NCBI GenBank assembly: GCA_946479035.1
Contig: CAMLDW010000002.1
Coordinates: 1-64,000 of the forward strand
Reading direction: 5' to 3'
DNA: 64,000 bases
DNA from: an uncultured Chthonomonadaceae bacterium
GTDB lineage: Bacteria; Armatimonadota; Fimbriimonadia; Fimbriimonadales; Fimbriimonadaceae
Position 1 is the stretch's first letter; each line of letters starts with the position of its first letter. The position numbers were made by a program, and so were the translations under genes. Below the pieces are notes generated by a model. The model did no database searches, had not been told where the DNA came from, and saw only the letters and a program-made list of their open reading frames with translations. This document shows positions 20,063 through 28,692 of the stretch, in pieces.

Positions 20063-20980
20063 ATGGGCGAGAACGACGCTTCCAAGGCGATAAGAAGGGC
20101 CGCGCTCGTCGCGCTCGGCTCAACCTTGGTGGTCGTTGTCGCCAAGCTGGTCGCGGCCGCGCTCAGCGACAGCGTCTCGGTGCTGGCAGAGGGCCTGCAG
20201 TCCGTGCTCGACGTGTTCATGTCCATCGCCGTGGTGTGGACGCTGCGCATCGCGGACGCGCCGCCGGACGAATCGCACCCGTTCGGCCATGGAAAGGCGG
20301 AGCTCCTGACGAGCGCGTTCCAGATGGTGCTGGTGCTCTTCACTGCGGCGATCATCGTCTGGCAGGCCGCGCACCGGCTCTACGAGCCGCACGTGATCGT
20401 GCCGGTCTTCGGGATATTTGCTCTGGCGTACACGGTCGTCGCCAACCTCTGCGTTTCTGCGTTCTTGCGCAGCACGGTGAGGAAGCACCGCTCGCACGCG
20501 CTGCAAGGCGAAGTCGAGCACATCAAGGCTGACACACTTTCGTCTTCAGGCGTGCTGCTGGGGCTCGTCGTGTACCAGTTCACGCGCTGGTCGCCGCTCG
20601 ACCCGCTCGTTGCCATCGTTTTCACCACGGTCGGAGCGTTCTTCGCCGTCAGGCAGTTGCGTCGGGTGATCCACCCGCTCATGGACGGCGCTCTCCCACA
20701 GGAGGACATTGAAAAGCTCGAGGCGGTCCTGAAGATGCACACTGACGTGCGCGGGTACCACAACGTCCAGACCCGCGAGACCGGCCGCCTGCGCTACGTC
20801 GCGCTGCACGTCCTGCTCGACGACGAGCTTTCGTTCGTACAAGCGCACGACCTGGCCGAGCAGGTCGAAGACGAGCTGAGCGCCGCCTTGGGGGGCGCCC
20901 ACGTCACCGTCCACTACGAGCCGGCCGAGGCTGAATTGGAACACCGGGAGCGAGAGCACGACGAGCCACGTCCTATTTAA
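20063..20980 (+). CDS. Cation diffusion facilitator (CDF) family metal transporter
   Basis: The 305-residue protein matches CDF transporters, which export divalent metals such as zinc, iron or manganese across the inner membrane in exchange for protons. It has about five to six hydrophobic helices, the SVLAEGLQSVLDVFMS helix (family metal site region, with Gln and Asp), DESHPFGHGKAELLTSAFQM, then HIKADTLSSSGVLLGL, and a cytoplasmic C-terminal domain (VRGYHNVQTRETGRLRYVAL). The frame is open upstream into the recN antisense, but the ATG at 20063 gives the family N-terminus. Followed six bases later by a DoxX gene. Metal specificity cannot be set from sequence alone. Confidence 0.9.
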   Translation: MGENDASKAIRRAALVALGSTLVVVVAKLVAAALSDSVSVLAEGLQSVLDVFMSIAVVWTLRIADAPPDESHPFGHGKAELLTSAFQMVLVLFTAAIIVWQAAHRLYEPHVIVPVFGIFALAYTVVANLCVSAFLRSTVRKHRSHALQGEVEHIKADTLSSSGVLLGLVVYQFTRWSPLDPLVAIVFTTVGAFFAVRQLRRVIHPLMDGALPQEDIEKLEAVLKMHTDVRGYHNVQTRETGRLRYVALHVLLDDELSFVQAHDLAEQVEDELSAALGGAHVTVHYEPAEAELEHREREHDEPRPI

Positions 20981-20986
20981 CGAGGA

Positions 20987-21460
20987 ATGGCTGACTCGGG
21001 CGATGCGAGGGCTCAGGGCGGGGTGCTCCTGCTCGTGCGCGCCGTGCTGGGTGCGCTGATGATCTATTACGGCGTGCAGCACGTCTTCGGGCTGATGGGC
21101 GGGGACGGGTTCGACGCCTCGGCGCAGCGCTTTGCCGATACGTTTTCGGTCCCGTTCTACGTCGGGCAGACCGCCGTGATCGGGCAGCTTGTAGCCGGAG
21201 TGCTGATCCTGCTCGGGTTCCTGACGCGGTTCGCGGCCGCCCTCGTGGGCGCGCTGATGGCGGTCGCCGCGGTGATCGGCGCCAAGACCACGGAGTCGCT
21301 GGTCAAGACAACCAGCTCGGACCCGCTCGCGGCGGTCGGTTACCCGACCGCGCTCATGGTGATGGCGATCGCGCTGATCGCCCTGGGCGGGGGGCTGCTC
21401 TCGCTCGACTCCAACTTCAAGACCAAACGTCGCAAGGCCAAGGTCGCGCAGATATCATAA
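20987..21460 (+). CDS. DoxX family membrane protein
   Basis: The 157-residue protein has four predicted membrane helices with the DoxX pattern: LLLVRAVLGALMIYYGVQHV at the N-terminus, FYVGQTAVIGQLVAGVLILL in helix 2, then FLTRFAAALVGALMAVAAV. DoxX proteins are small inner-membrane proteins of varied and mostly unclear role. A short basic tail (KTKRRKAKVAQ) follows. The start is six bases after the CDF gene, so both may be one transcription unit. Confidence 0.8.
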   Translation: MADSGDARAQGGVLLLVRAVLGALMIYYGVQHVFGLMGGDGFDASAQRFADTFSVPFYVGQTAVIGQLVAGVLILLGFLTRFAAALVGALMAVAAVIGAKTTESLVKTTSSDPLAAVGYPTALMVMAIALIALGGGLLSLDSNFKTKRRKAKVAQIS

Positions 21461-21461
21461 T
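21456..21461 (+). promoter_or_regulatory. -10-like box for a probably leaderless pepF transcript
   Basis: CATAAT (overlapping TATCAT, 21453-21458) ends six bases before the pepF ATG, and no Shine-Dalgarno sequence lies between. Transcription from the normal distance would begin at about the start codon. Confidence 0.4.
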
Positions 21462-21467
21462 CGGCCC

Positions 21468-23297
21468 ATGAGCGCCCCGACACAGGAGGCCCCCGCCGCC
21501 GGAGTGCGGTGGGACCTTTCCGCACTCTTCTCCTCCATCGACGACCCAAGGATCGAAAGTGCGTGGGAGAGCCTGCACAAGAGCGCCGATGAGTTCGACA
21601 AGAAGTACCGCGGCAAGGTCGCGCTCGCAGCGCTCTCGCCCGCGCAGCTCGCCAAGTGCATCAATGAGCTGGAAGAGATCTCCACGGAAGCGAGCAAGCC
21701 GGTCAGCTACGCGAGCCTCCTCTTTGCCGCGGACACGAGCGACGAAAAGACCGCCGCGTTCATGCAGTCTCAGATGGAGAAGGCCTCGGAGCTGCGCGTC
21801 AAGCTCGTGTTCTTCGAGATCGAGCTGCTGAAGGCTCCGCAAGAGTACATCGACAAGTGCCTCAAAGACCTGGCGCTCGCCAACTACGTCCACTTCGTCC
21901 AGGTCTCCCGCACCTATGCGCCCTACATGCTCTCTGAAAAGGAGGAGGTCCTGCTCGAGGAGTCGGCCAACATCGGCTCGCGCGCGTGGGTCCGCTTGCA
22001 CGAAGAGCTCACCGCGGGCCTCAAGTGCAGTTACAAGGACCCGCACACGGGCGAGCAGGAGCAGCTCAGTCTGGAAGAGACCATCACAAAGCTCCGCGAA
22101 GAGGACCGCGCCGTGCGCCAGGCCGCGGCCGATGCCATGACCTCCGGTCTTGCAAGCATCGAAAGGACGGTCGTGTTCACGTACAACACGCTCCTCGCCG
22201 ACAAGAAGCTCTCGGACCGGATCCGTACTTACCAGTATCCAGAGCAGTCGCGCCACCTCGCCAACGAGCTCGACAAGCAGACCGTCGACATCGTCATGCG
22301 GCTGTGCCGCGAGCGCAGCGACCTGGTCTCGCGCTACTACAAGGTGAAGGCGCAAGTGCTCGGAGTCAAGGATCTCACGCACATCGACCGCTACGCCCCG
22401 CTCTTTGAGGCCGAGAAGCAGGTCTCGTGGCCGGAGGCGAAGAAGACGGTGCTCGACGCGTTCCGCGCCTTTTCGCCGCAGATCGCAGAGCGCGCGGGCG
22501 AGTTTTTCGAAAAGAGCTGGATCGACGCCGAGCCGCGCGATGGAAAGACGGGCGGCGCATTCTGCAACTACAACACGCCGGACACTCACCCCGTAGTGCT
22601 GATGACGTTCCTCGGGAAGCTCGGCGACGTGATGACGCTCGCGCACGAGCTTGGCCACGGGGTCCACGCCTCCTACAGCCGCCAGCAGACGGAGTTCAAC
22701 TTCCACGGCACACTTCCCCTCGCGGAGCTCGCCTCCATATTTGGCGAAATGCTGGTGTTCGACGACGTGGTCAAGGAGGCGACGGACAGAGACCGGCTTG
22801 CGCTCTATGCTGAGAAGATCGAGGGCATATTCGCCTCCGTCCACCGCCAGGCCGCGATGTTCCGTTTCGAGCAACGCTGCCACACCGAGCGTCGCGAAAA
22901 AGGCGAACTGCCTAAAGACCGCTTCCGCGAACTGTGGCAGGACGAGATGCAGTCCATGTTCGGCGACGCCGTCAAGCTCGGCGAGCAGCACAAGTGCTGG
23001 TGGCTCTATGTGGGCCACTTCTTCTTCGCGCCGTTCTATGTGTATGCGTATTCCTTCGGCGAGCTCCTGACGATGTCGCTCTACCAGAAGGCGAAGAGGT
23101 CCGGCCCAGAGTTCGCGCAGAAGTACATCGAAGTGCTCAAGCTCGGCGGATCGAGGGACCCTTACGAGCTCATGCGCGCGCTCGAGGTCGACCTGCACAG
23201 CGAAGGGTTCTGGAAGGGCGGGTTCGAGGCAATCGAGTCAATGGTCGCTGAATTCGAGACGATCTGGAAGGCGCATTCGACAAAGCCGCCACAATAA
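21468..23297 (+). CDS. pepF: Oligoendopeptidase F (M3 family)
   Basis: The 609-residue protein is a cytoplasmic zinc metallopeptidase that cleaves short peptides. The catalytic HExxH is at His393-Glu394-x-x-His397 (LAHELGHGVHA), followed by the Glu-containing helix ELASIFGEMLVFDD that supplies the third ligand. Preceding family segments are GGAFCNYNT and HPVVLMTF. Length and domain order are those of the PepF/M3B clade, with a helical N-terminal domain. No signal peptide is present. Confidence 0.93.
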   Translation: MSAPTQEAPAAGVRWDLSALFSSIDDPRIESAWESLHKSADEFDKKYRGKVALAALSPAQLAKCINELEEISTEASKPVSYASLLFAADTSDEKTAAFMQSQMEKASELRVKLVFFEIELLKAPQEYIDKCLKDLALANYVHFVQVSRTYAPYMLSEKEEVLLEESANIGSRAWVRLHEELTAGLKCSYKDPHTGEQEQLSLEETITKLREEDRAVRQAAADAMTSGLASIERTVVFTYNTLLADKKLSDRIRTYQYPEQSRHLANELDKQTVDIVMRLCRERSDLVSRYYKVKAQVLGVKDLTHIDRYAPLFEAEKQVSWPEAKKTVLDAFRAFSPQIAERAGEFFEKSWIDAEPRDGKTGGAFCNYNTPDTHPVVLMTFLGKLGDVMTLAHELGHGVHASYSRQQTEFNFHGTLPLAELASIFGEMLVFDDVVKEATDRDRLALYAEKIEGIFASVHRQAAMFRFEQRCHTERREKGELPKDRFRELWQDEMQSMFGDAVKLGEQHKCWWLYVGHFFFAPFYVYAYSFGELLTMSLYQKAKRSGPEFAQKYIEVLKLGGSRDPYELMRALEVDLHSEGFWKGGFEAIESMVAEFETIWKAHSTKPPQ

Positions 23298-23306
23298 CTG
23301 CACCTC

Positions 23307-24698
23307 ATGTCCCGCCGCACAAAGATCGTCTGCACGCTCGGCCCCGCCGTCGACTCGAGGCCGAAGCTCAAGGCCCTCATCGACGCGGGAATGAACGTCG
23401 CGCGCATCAACTGTAGCCACGGCGACTGGCCGACGAGGAAGAGATGGATCCAGTGGATCCGCGAGCTTCAGCCGCAGGTCTCGCCGGTCGGGGTCCTCGT
23501 CGACCTGTCCGGGCCGAAGTTCCGCATCGGTGAGGTCAAAGGCGGCTCGCTTGAGATCAAGACCGGAGAGACGGTCTGCCTCGCGAAGAAGGGCAAGTGC
23601 CAGATCCCTGTCACCGATCCGCTCGTGTGGTCGAAGATCAAGGCCGGAACGCGCGTCCTGCTCGGCGACGGCGGCGTGGAGCTCAGGGTCACAAGGAAGG
23701 GGAAGACGTGCGAGTGCAAGGCGATGTACGGCGGTACCGTCAGGTCGCACCAGGGGCTAACGCTCGTCGGTCGCTCGTTCGCGGTCCCGGCGCTCACGCA
23801 AAAGGACAAGAGCGACCTAAAGGAGGCTCTCAAGCTCGGCGCGGACTTCATCGCGCTCAGCTACGTCCGTAGCGCGAAGGACATGAAAGAGCTCAGAAGG
23901 CTCGCCGACAAGAGCACCAAGCTCGTCGCGAAGATCGAGACGAAGGACGGGCTAAAGAACATCGACGAGGTCATCGCGGCCTCAGACGTCGTCATGGTCG
24001 CGCGCGGCGATCTCGGCCTGCAGATGGACATCGAAGAGGTCCCGATGGCGCAAAAGCGCATCATCGCCAAGTGCAACGCCGCGGCCATTCCGGTAATCAC
24101 CGCCACCCAGATGCTCGAGAGCATGCTCTCGTCCCCCCGCCCCACGCGCGCAGAGACCACCGACGTCGCCAACGCGATCCTCGACGGCACCGACGCCGTC
24201 ATGCTCAGCGGCGAGACCGCCGCCGGCCAGTATCCGATCGAGGCCGTCATGACGATGGCCGGAATCGCGCGCAAGACGGAGCGTCATTTCGACCACAAGG
24301 AAAAGATGCTCCGGCTCGCCTCGGGCAGGCAGCACGACGAAGAGACCGACTCCGTCGCCCGAGCGGCAGTCAGCATCGCGGACAACCTGAGGGCCAAGGC
24401 GGTCCTCACGAGCAGCACGAGCGGCACAACCCCGCGACTGGTCAGCCGCTACCGCCCGCCGATGCCGGTCCTGTGCGCCTGCTGGACCAAGGCGACCACC
24501 ACGCAGATGTCCATGATCTGGGGGGTCCAGGCGACGTTTGTCGAGCTGCCAGAAGGGACCGACGAGGCCGTCGCCAGGACCATCGACGCTTTTTTGCGCC
24601 TGGGACTGGTCAAGCGCGGGGACAAGGTCGTCGTAACTGCCGGGGTCCCCGCAGGAGTGCCAGGAAAGACCAACATGGTGCTGGTGCGGGACGTCTGA
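23307..24698 (+). CDS. pyk: Pyruvate kinase
   Basis: The 463-residue enzyme converts phosphoenolpyruvate and ADP to pyruvate and ATP at the end of glycolysis. It starts MSRRTKIVCTLGPAVDSRPK; the substrate-binding arginine and NCSHGD follow. LVAKIETKDGLKNIDEVIAA, VMVARGDLGLQMDIEEVPMA, ITATQMLESM and DAVMLSGETAAGQYP are all present. The C-terminal allosteric domain is complete (VLTSSTSGTTPRLVSRYRPP). A CACAAT box lies 11 bases before the ATG (23290-23295), so this gene may have its own short-leader transcript. Confidence 0.95.
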   Translation: MSRRTKIVCTLGPAVDSRPKLKALIDAGMNVARINCSHGDWPTRKRWIQWIRELQPQVSPVGVLVDLSGPKFRIGEVKGGSLEIKTGETVCLAKKGKCQIPVTDPLVWSKIKAGTRVLLGDGGVELRVTRKGKTCECKAMYGGTVRSHQGLTLVGRSFAVPALTQKDKSDLKEALKLGADFIALSYVRSAKDMKELRRLADKSTKLVAKIETKDGLKNIDEVIAASDVVMVARGDLGLQMDIEEVPMAQKRIIAKCNAAAIPVITATQMLESMLSSPRPTRAETTDVANAILDGTDAVMLSGETAAGQYPIEAVMTMAGIARKTERHFDHKEKMLRLASGRQHDEETDSVARAAVSIADNLRAKAVLTSSTSGTTPRLVSRYRPPMPVLCACWTKATTTQMSMIWGVQATFVELPEGTDEAVARTIDAFLRLGLVKRGDKVVVTAGVPAGVPGKTNMVLVRDV

Positions 24699-24704
24699 TA
24701 CAAT
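24696..24704 (+). promoter_or_regulatory. Extended -10 promoter for the FtsB/DivIC-like gene
   Basis: TGATACAAT at the pyk stop codon is an extended -10 match, 31 bases before the next ATG. A GGACGGAGGAAG Shine-Dalgarno region precedes that start. No good -35 is seen. Confidence 0.4.
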
Positions 24705-24735
24705 AGATGAGTCTCCACGGACGGAGGAAGAGGGC

Positions 24736-24999
24736 ATGAAGAAGGCCGCCTACTGGATCGCGTTCGTCGTCTGCGCCGCCTCGATCGGCGCGTACATGGC
24801 CCGTGACCCCTGGTTGAAGTACCAGCAGGAAAGGGCTTCGGAAAGAAAGTCGGAACAGGACATGAGACAGGCCGAGGCCGAGCGAGCGGAACTCATGAGG
24901 CAGAAGTCGCGGCTCAAGAGCCCCGCAGGAAGGGAAGAGATGCTTCGAAGAGACGGGTACATCAAACCGGGCGAAGAGCCGCTAGGGGCCAAACCGTGA
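24736..24999 (+). CDS. Small membrane protein resembling FtsB/DivIC septum-formation initiators
   Basis: The 87-residue product has one N-terminal membrane segment (AAYWIAFVVCAASIGAYMA), a charged predicted coiled coil (QQERASERKSEQDMRQAEAE and on), and ends in GREEMLRRDGYIKPGEEPLG. The last segment matches the 'E..AR..LGYVKPGE' signature of FtsB/DivIC, bitopic division proteins that bind FtsL and FtsQ. It is the usual length. The downstream gene overlaps it (gTGA). The call rests on architecture and the C-terminal signature. Confidence 0.6.
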   Translation: MKKAAYWIAFVVCAASIGAYMARDPWLKYQQERASERKSEQDMRQAEAERAELMRQKSRLKSPAGREEMLRRDGYIKPGEEPLGAKP

Positions 25000-25667
25000 C
25001 GCTCGCGCTCTCCCTCGTCCTCTTGCAACAACAGCCGCGCTTCCAAATGGACGCGAAGACCGTCGTCGCGTACGACGTCAGGACGTCTTTCAAGACCCTC
25101 GACGGGACCGAGGAGGCGATCTTTTTCGAGCGCTGGGAGTACAGCGTACAAGAGTTGCTCAACGGCGGCGCGGTGAAGCTCAAGGTCGAAAAGACCCTCA
25201 CGAAGATGTCCGTCGACGGAACCGTCACCATCCTGCACCCGGAGACTACGGTCACGAGTGAAGAGCGCAGCCCTCGTGGCCAGGTCCGCGACCGCAAGCC
25301 GTCCGACGACCTCTCCTCGGCCTACGAACTGAGACTCCTTCGCATCTGCGACATCGTCTACCCGCCGGTGCTCGCCGCGGCAGACTCGGCATGGACCGAG
25401 ACCTCCGCGCCCACCAACGACGGGCTCCCCGCCGCGACCTGGAAGTGGACGAGCGAGAAGTCTGAAAACGGCGTGCTCAAAGGGACCTTCACTTTCCTGG
25501 AGGCAGGGATCGAGAAGCCGATCCAGGCCGAAGGCACCTTCTCCGTCTCCCTCACCGACGGTTGGCCCGTCGAGATCGCGTTCAAGGCGATCAACACCTA
25601 CCAGCCCGGCGACGAAGAGAAGCTCCCGACCGTGTACGAGTTCTCGATGAAGCGACGGGCGAAGTAA
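24996..25667 (+). CDS. Hypothetical beta-rich protein
   Basis: The 223-residue product starts at GTG overlapping the previous stop by three bases. It has a short hydrophobic start (MTLALSLVLLQQQPRFQMDA) that could be a weak signal peptide, and then alternating beta strands without cysteines. WTSEKSENGVLKGTFTFLEA and WPVEIAFKAINTYQPGDEEK are typical of conserved exported beta-barrel-like or lipoprotein-like proteins. I do not recognise the family. The coupling to the division-like gene suggests cotranslation, not a shared role. Confidence 0.55.
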   Translation: MTLALSLVLLQQQPRFQMDAKTVVAYDVRTSFKTLDGTEEAIFFERWEYSVQELLNGGAVKLKVEKTLTKMSVDGTVTILHPETTVTSEERSPRGQVRDRKPSDDLSSAYELRLLRICDIVYPPVLAAADSAWTETSAPTNDGLPAATWKWTSEKSENGVLKGTFTFLEAGIEKPIQAEGTFSVSLTDGWPVEIAFKAINTYQPGDEEKLPTVYEFSMKRRAK

Positions 25668-25732
25668 CGCGCCGCGCTCATCCTTTGTGCTTTCTCCTCG
25701 GGACTCAGGACTCGAGACTCTGGTTCCCGGAC

Positions 25733-25738
25733 TAAAAT
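25733..25738 (+). promoter_or_regulatory. -10-like box for a probably leaderless M14 gene
   Basis: TAAAAT ends five bases before the ATG chosen for the M14 peptidase, with no Shine-Dalgarno sequence. This supports the ATG at 25744 over the longer open frame. Confidence 0.35.
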
Positions 25739-25743
25739 GGCCC

Positions 25744-28242
25744 ATGCTCCTCGCCTTTGCGCTGGCCGCGGCGCTGCAGCCCCACTTCGACTTCTTCCAG
25801 TTCGGCCCTTATGACGGCGGCGTCCCGCGCCCGCAGGCCGTGCTCAGCTACGGCCCGGGCGAAAGGCACACCACCTACCACGACCAGGACCGCGTGATCA
25901 ACGCGATCGCCCAGGGCGCCAAGGACCGGGTCAAGCGCATCGACTTTGGCGCCTCGACCGAGGGACGCCCGCTCCGAGTGCTCGTCATTTCTTCGCCCGA
26001 GAACATGAAGAAGCTCGACGAAATCCGGGCGAACAACCAGGCGATAGCCGACGGCAAGGTCGCCCCTGGCGAAATCAAGCGCGATGCGCCCGTCGTGCTC
26101 TGGGTCAACGAGTGCATCCACGGAAACGAGACTGCGAGCTTTGAAAGCGCCATGTGGCTCGCTTACAACCTTGCCGCTTCGAACAACAGACAGATCACCG
26201 ACTTGCTCAACAGCGCCGTCGTCGTCATCAACCCATCCTACAACCCCGACGGCCACGAGCGGTTCGTCGTCTGGTACAACTCGCTCGCTCGCGGCGACAA
26301 GAGCGGCGACGCCGTCGAGCACCAAGAGCCCGGCATCACGAACGGCCGCCTCAACCATTACCGCTTCGACCTCAACCGCGACCGTGTCGCGATGTCGCAG
26401 ATCGAGACGAGGCAGGAGGTCGCGGAGTTCCGAAAGTGGAACCCGCAGGTCTACGTCGACCAGCACGGGCAGGTCGGCACCTACTTCTTCCCGCCCGTCG
26501 CGCAATCGATCAACAAGGAGATCGGCCGCGACCGCTATATCGAGATGTCGAACCTGCTTGGCAAGGACACCGCTGCGGCGTTCGACCAGCACGGGTGGCG
26601 CTACTCGGTGCGCGAGACGTTCGACCTCTATTACGCCGGGTACCTCGATTCCTGGTCTTCGCTCAACGGCGCGATCGGCATGACGCACGAGACCGATGGC
26701 GGATCGGAGCTCGCCAGCGAGCGCGATGACAAGACCGTCGTCACGCTCGAGGACGGCATGGCGAAGCACTTCACCTCCGCGCTCGCCGTGCTCAGATCCG
26801 CGGCACAAAACAAGACGAAGTTCCTCCAGTCGTTCGCGCAGTTCAAGCAGGACGCTGTGCAGGGCAAGGACCTCGAAGAGATGCACGGCGTGATCGTGAC
26901 AGGCGACGAGCGCGCACTGGCGCGCTTCCGCGCTTTGCTCGACGACCAAGGGATCAAATATGAATTGCGCAACGAGCCGTTCACCCAGAGCGCGACCTCC
27001 TACTTCGACTCGGTCGAGACTTCGAGGGTGTTCCAGGGCCGGTGCGTGACGATCGACTTCCAACAGCCGCGCGGCCAGCTCGCCATGTCCATCCTTGGAC
27101 CGGGGCAGGACTTCGAGGACGATTTCACAAAGCGCCAGCTTGCGATCAGGGAGACGCTGAAGGACAAGGACGAGTACATGGACCTCGACCGGCCGGAGTT
27201 CTACGACACCACCGGTTGGAGCGTGCCGCTCGCATTCGGCCTCGACGCTTACTGGACGAAGACCGGCCCAGGGGGCAGCACCAGCAAAGTCCTTGCACCC
27301 CGGGACTACGCGGGAGGCAGCGTGGGATGGCTCATCCCCTATACGGACCAAGAAGACGCGCTCGCCGCCATCGAGCTCTTGCAAGCGGGCGTCCATGTGC
27401 ACCTCGCCGTAAAACCGATGAACGTCGGAGGAGAGGTCAAGGCGGGCACGTTCTTCGTCTTCCGCGACAGGAACGATCCCGACATCGACAAGAAGATCCA
27501 GGAGGTCCTGAAGAAGCACGGATGCAACCCGCGCGGGCTAGCGACCTCGTTCCCCACCGAGGGCGTCGTCGGACCCGGCTCCGACACGGTCGTCAGCCTT
27601 GCCAAGCCGGAGATCGCGGTCGTTTTCGGCGACCAGCCGAACGGCACGCAGTTCGGCTCCGCGTGGTTCGTGCTCGAAAAGACGCTCGGCCTCGACTTTA
27701 CGGCGATCTCGCAGCGCGCGCTCGGCGGCGACCTCTCCAAGTACACGTGCATCATCGCGCCGCAGGGCGCGCGACCGACCGAACAGCTCAAGCAGTGGGT
27801 GCAAAAGGGCGGCTGCCTCGTCGCGCTCGGCAACAACGCCGTCATCAACGACAGCTACATCGACCTCAAGCAGAGCAAGCTGAAGGACGACAAGGATCCG
27901 ACCGAGCTCCCCGGTGCGATCTTCCTGGCGCTCCTCAACCCACGCTCGCCGCTCGCGTTCGGATACGACGCGAGCAAGCCGATCGCGGTGCCGCTATCCG
28001 GCTCGACGTTCTATAAGCAAAAGGAGGCTGGCGGTGCAGCCGTCTTCTTCGATCAGAACCCGAGGGCGCTGAGCGGATGGACCTGGCCCGACGAAAGCGA
28101 GGCGCTCCAGGGCACCGTCTGGCTGCACGACCAGGAGATGGGCCAAGGGCACGTCGTCTGGTTCGCCGAAGACCCGACTTCCCGCGCGATGTGGCCCGGC
28201 ACCTACAAGCTGCTCCTCAATGCCGTGTTGTTGGGAAGGTGA
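25744..28242 (+). CDS. Exported M14 family zinc carboxypeptidase-like protein
   Basis: From ATG 25744 the 832-residue protein has a signal peptide (MLLAFALAAALQPH), then an M14 peptidase domain. Zinc ligands are His126 and Glu129 (IHGNETAS) and His241 (YVDQHGQ); the substrate Asn/Arg region NPSYNPDGHERF and FDLNRD fits the family. The C-terminal half is a further alpha/beta region (from about residue 430) ending in VVWFAEDPTSRAMWPGTYKL. It is expected to cut C-terminal residues from peptides outside the cytoplasm. Its last 93 bases are partly repeated 1.86 kb downstream, see 30009-30110. Confidence 0.85.
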   Translation: MLLAFALAAALQPHFDFFQFGPYDGGVPRPQAVLSYGPGERHTTYHDQDRVINAIAQGAKDRVKRIDFGASTEGRPLRVLVISSPENMKKLDEIRANNQAIADGKVAPGEIKRDAPVVLWVNECIHGNETASFESAMWLAYNLAASNNRQITDLLNSAVVVINPSYNPDGHERFVVWYNSLARGDKSGDAVEHQEPGITNGRLNHYRFDLNRDRVAMSQIETRQEVAEFRKWNPQVYVDQHGQVGTYFFPPVAQSINKEIGRDRYIEMSNLLGKDTAAAFDQHGWRYSVRETFDLYYAGYLDSWSSLNGAIGMTHETDGGSELASERDDKTVVTLEDGMAKHFTSALAVLRSAAQNKTKFLQSFAQFKQDAVQGKDLEEMHGVIVTGDERALARFRALLDDQGIKYELRNEPFTQSATSYFDSVETSRVFQGRCVTIDFQQPRGQLAMSILGPGQDFEDDFTKRQLAIRETLKDKDEYMDLDRPEFYDTTGWSVPLAFGLDAYWTKTGPGGSTSKVLAPRDYAGGSVGWLIPYTDQEDALAAIELLQAGVHVHLAVKPMNVGGEVKAGTFFVFRDRNDPDIDKKIQEVLKKHGCNPRGLATSFPTEGVVGPGSDTVVSLAKPEIAVVFGDQPNGTQFGSAWFVLEKTLGLDFTAISQRALGGDLSKYTCIIAPQGARPTEQLKQWVQKGGCLVALGNNAVINDSYIDLKQSKLKDDKDPTELPGAIFLALLNPRSPLAFGYDASKPIAVPLSGSTFYKQKEAGGAAVFFDQNPRALSGWTWPDESEALQGTVWLHDQEMGQGHVVWFAEDPTSRAMWPGTYKLLLNAVLLGR
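28150..28242 (+). repeat. Upstream copy of a duplicated gene end
   Basis: The last 93 bases of the M14 gene match 30009-30110. A run of 58 bases is identical (28154-28211 against 30013-30070) and then the two diverge into different C-termini (NAVLLGR here, NAILMGRSAR there). The copies flank a 1.77-kb insert in direct orientation. Confidence 0.85.
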
Positions 28243-28317
28243 CTTCAAGGAGCCTAGTAAAAATACCTGATTTACCCCCCCCCGCAACGAGTTTGCAGGT
28301 GCTAAGATGGCCGCACG

Positions 28318-28673
28318 ATGGTTCTACCAATCGCAATCGCGGTTCTGGCTCTTCGGCAGGCAATTCCGGTTCCTCCCCACTCGAGGCTCGTGGGGACGAT
28401 CCGACACAAGGTTGCTCGTGCGGCTCATCTGACTACACCTACAGCTTATCGACCGGAGGTGCGACCGGCTACTGGTGGTACTCCAAGTTGAGTTGGAGCT
28501 ACACATATTCGAAGACCGTTTCCGGTTCCAACTCAGTGCCGCATGGAAAGTGCTGTTCAGGAGTTTAGTTCTACCAAGTGAAGGATCCCGTTCCGACCGA
28601 ATATAATCAGTGGTATGCGTTTCCGGACACGCTTGTCGTGCTTCCTGGAACTCTGAGCGATTGTGAAGGGTGA
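28318..28673 (+). pseudogene. Broken small exported-protein gene
   Basis: ATG 28318 opens a signal-like start (MVLPIAIAVLALRQAIPVPP) that resembles the start of the next gene, but this frame stops at 28491. A different frame over the same DNA has a protein-like body (GCSCGSSDYTYSLSTGG, then GYWWYSKLSWSYTYSK), is interrupted by TAG at 28566, and continues with FYQVKDPVPTEYNQWYAF to TGA at 28671. One frameshift and one amber stop explain the pattern, suggesting a decayed gene. The preceding 75 bases (28243-28317) hold a run of nine C's and no gene. Family unknown. Confidence 0.4.
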
Positions 28674-28692
28674 GCCCCTCAGGAGTTAACCA

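Noticed and set aside
28270..28290. Run of C's as a functional signal after the M14 gene
   Set aside because: A nine-base homopolymer is likely a mutation or sequencing hotspot and shows no paired structure.
28566..28568. In-frame TAG as pyrrolysine in the small gene
   Set aside because: The gene's leader is in a different frame, so at least one other lesion exists, and nothing nearby suggests pyrrolysine machinery. Decay is simpler.
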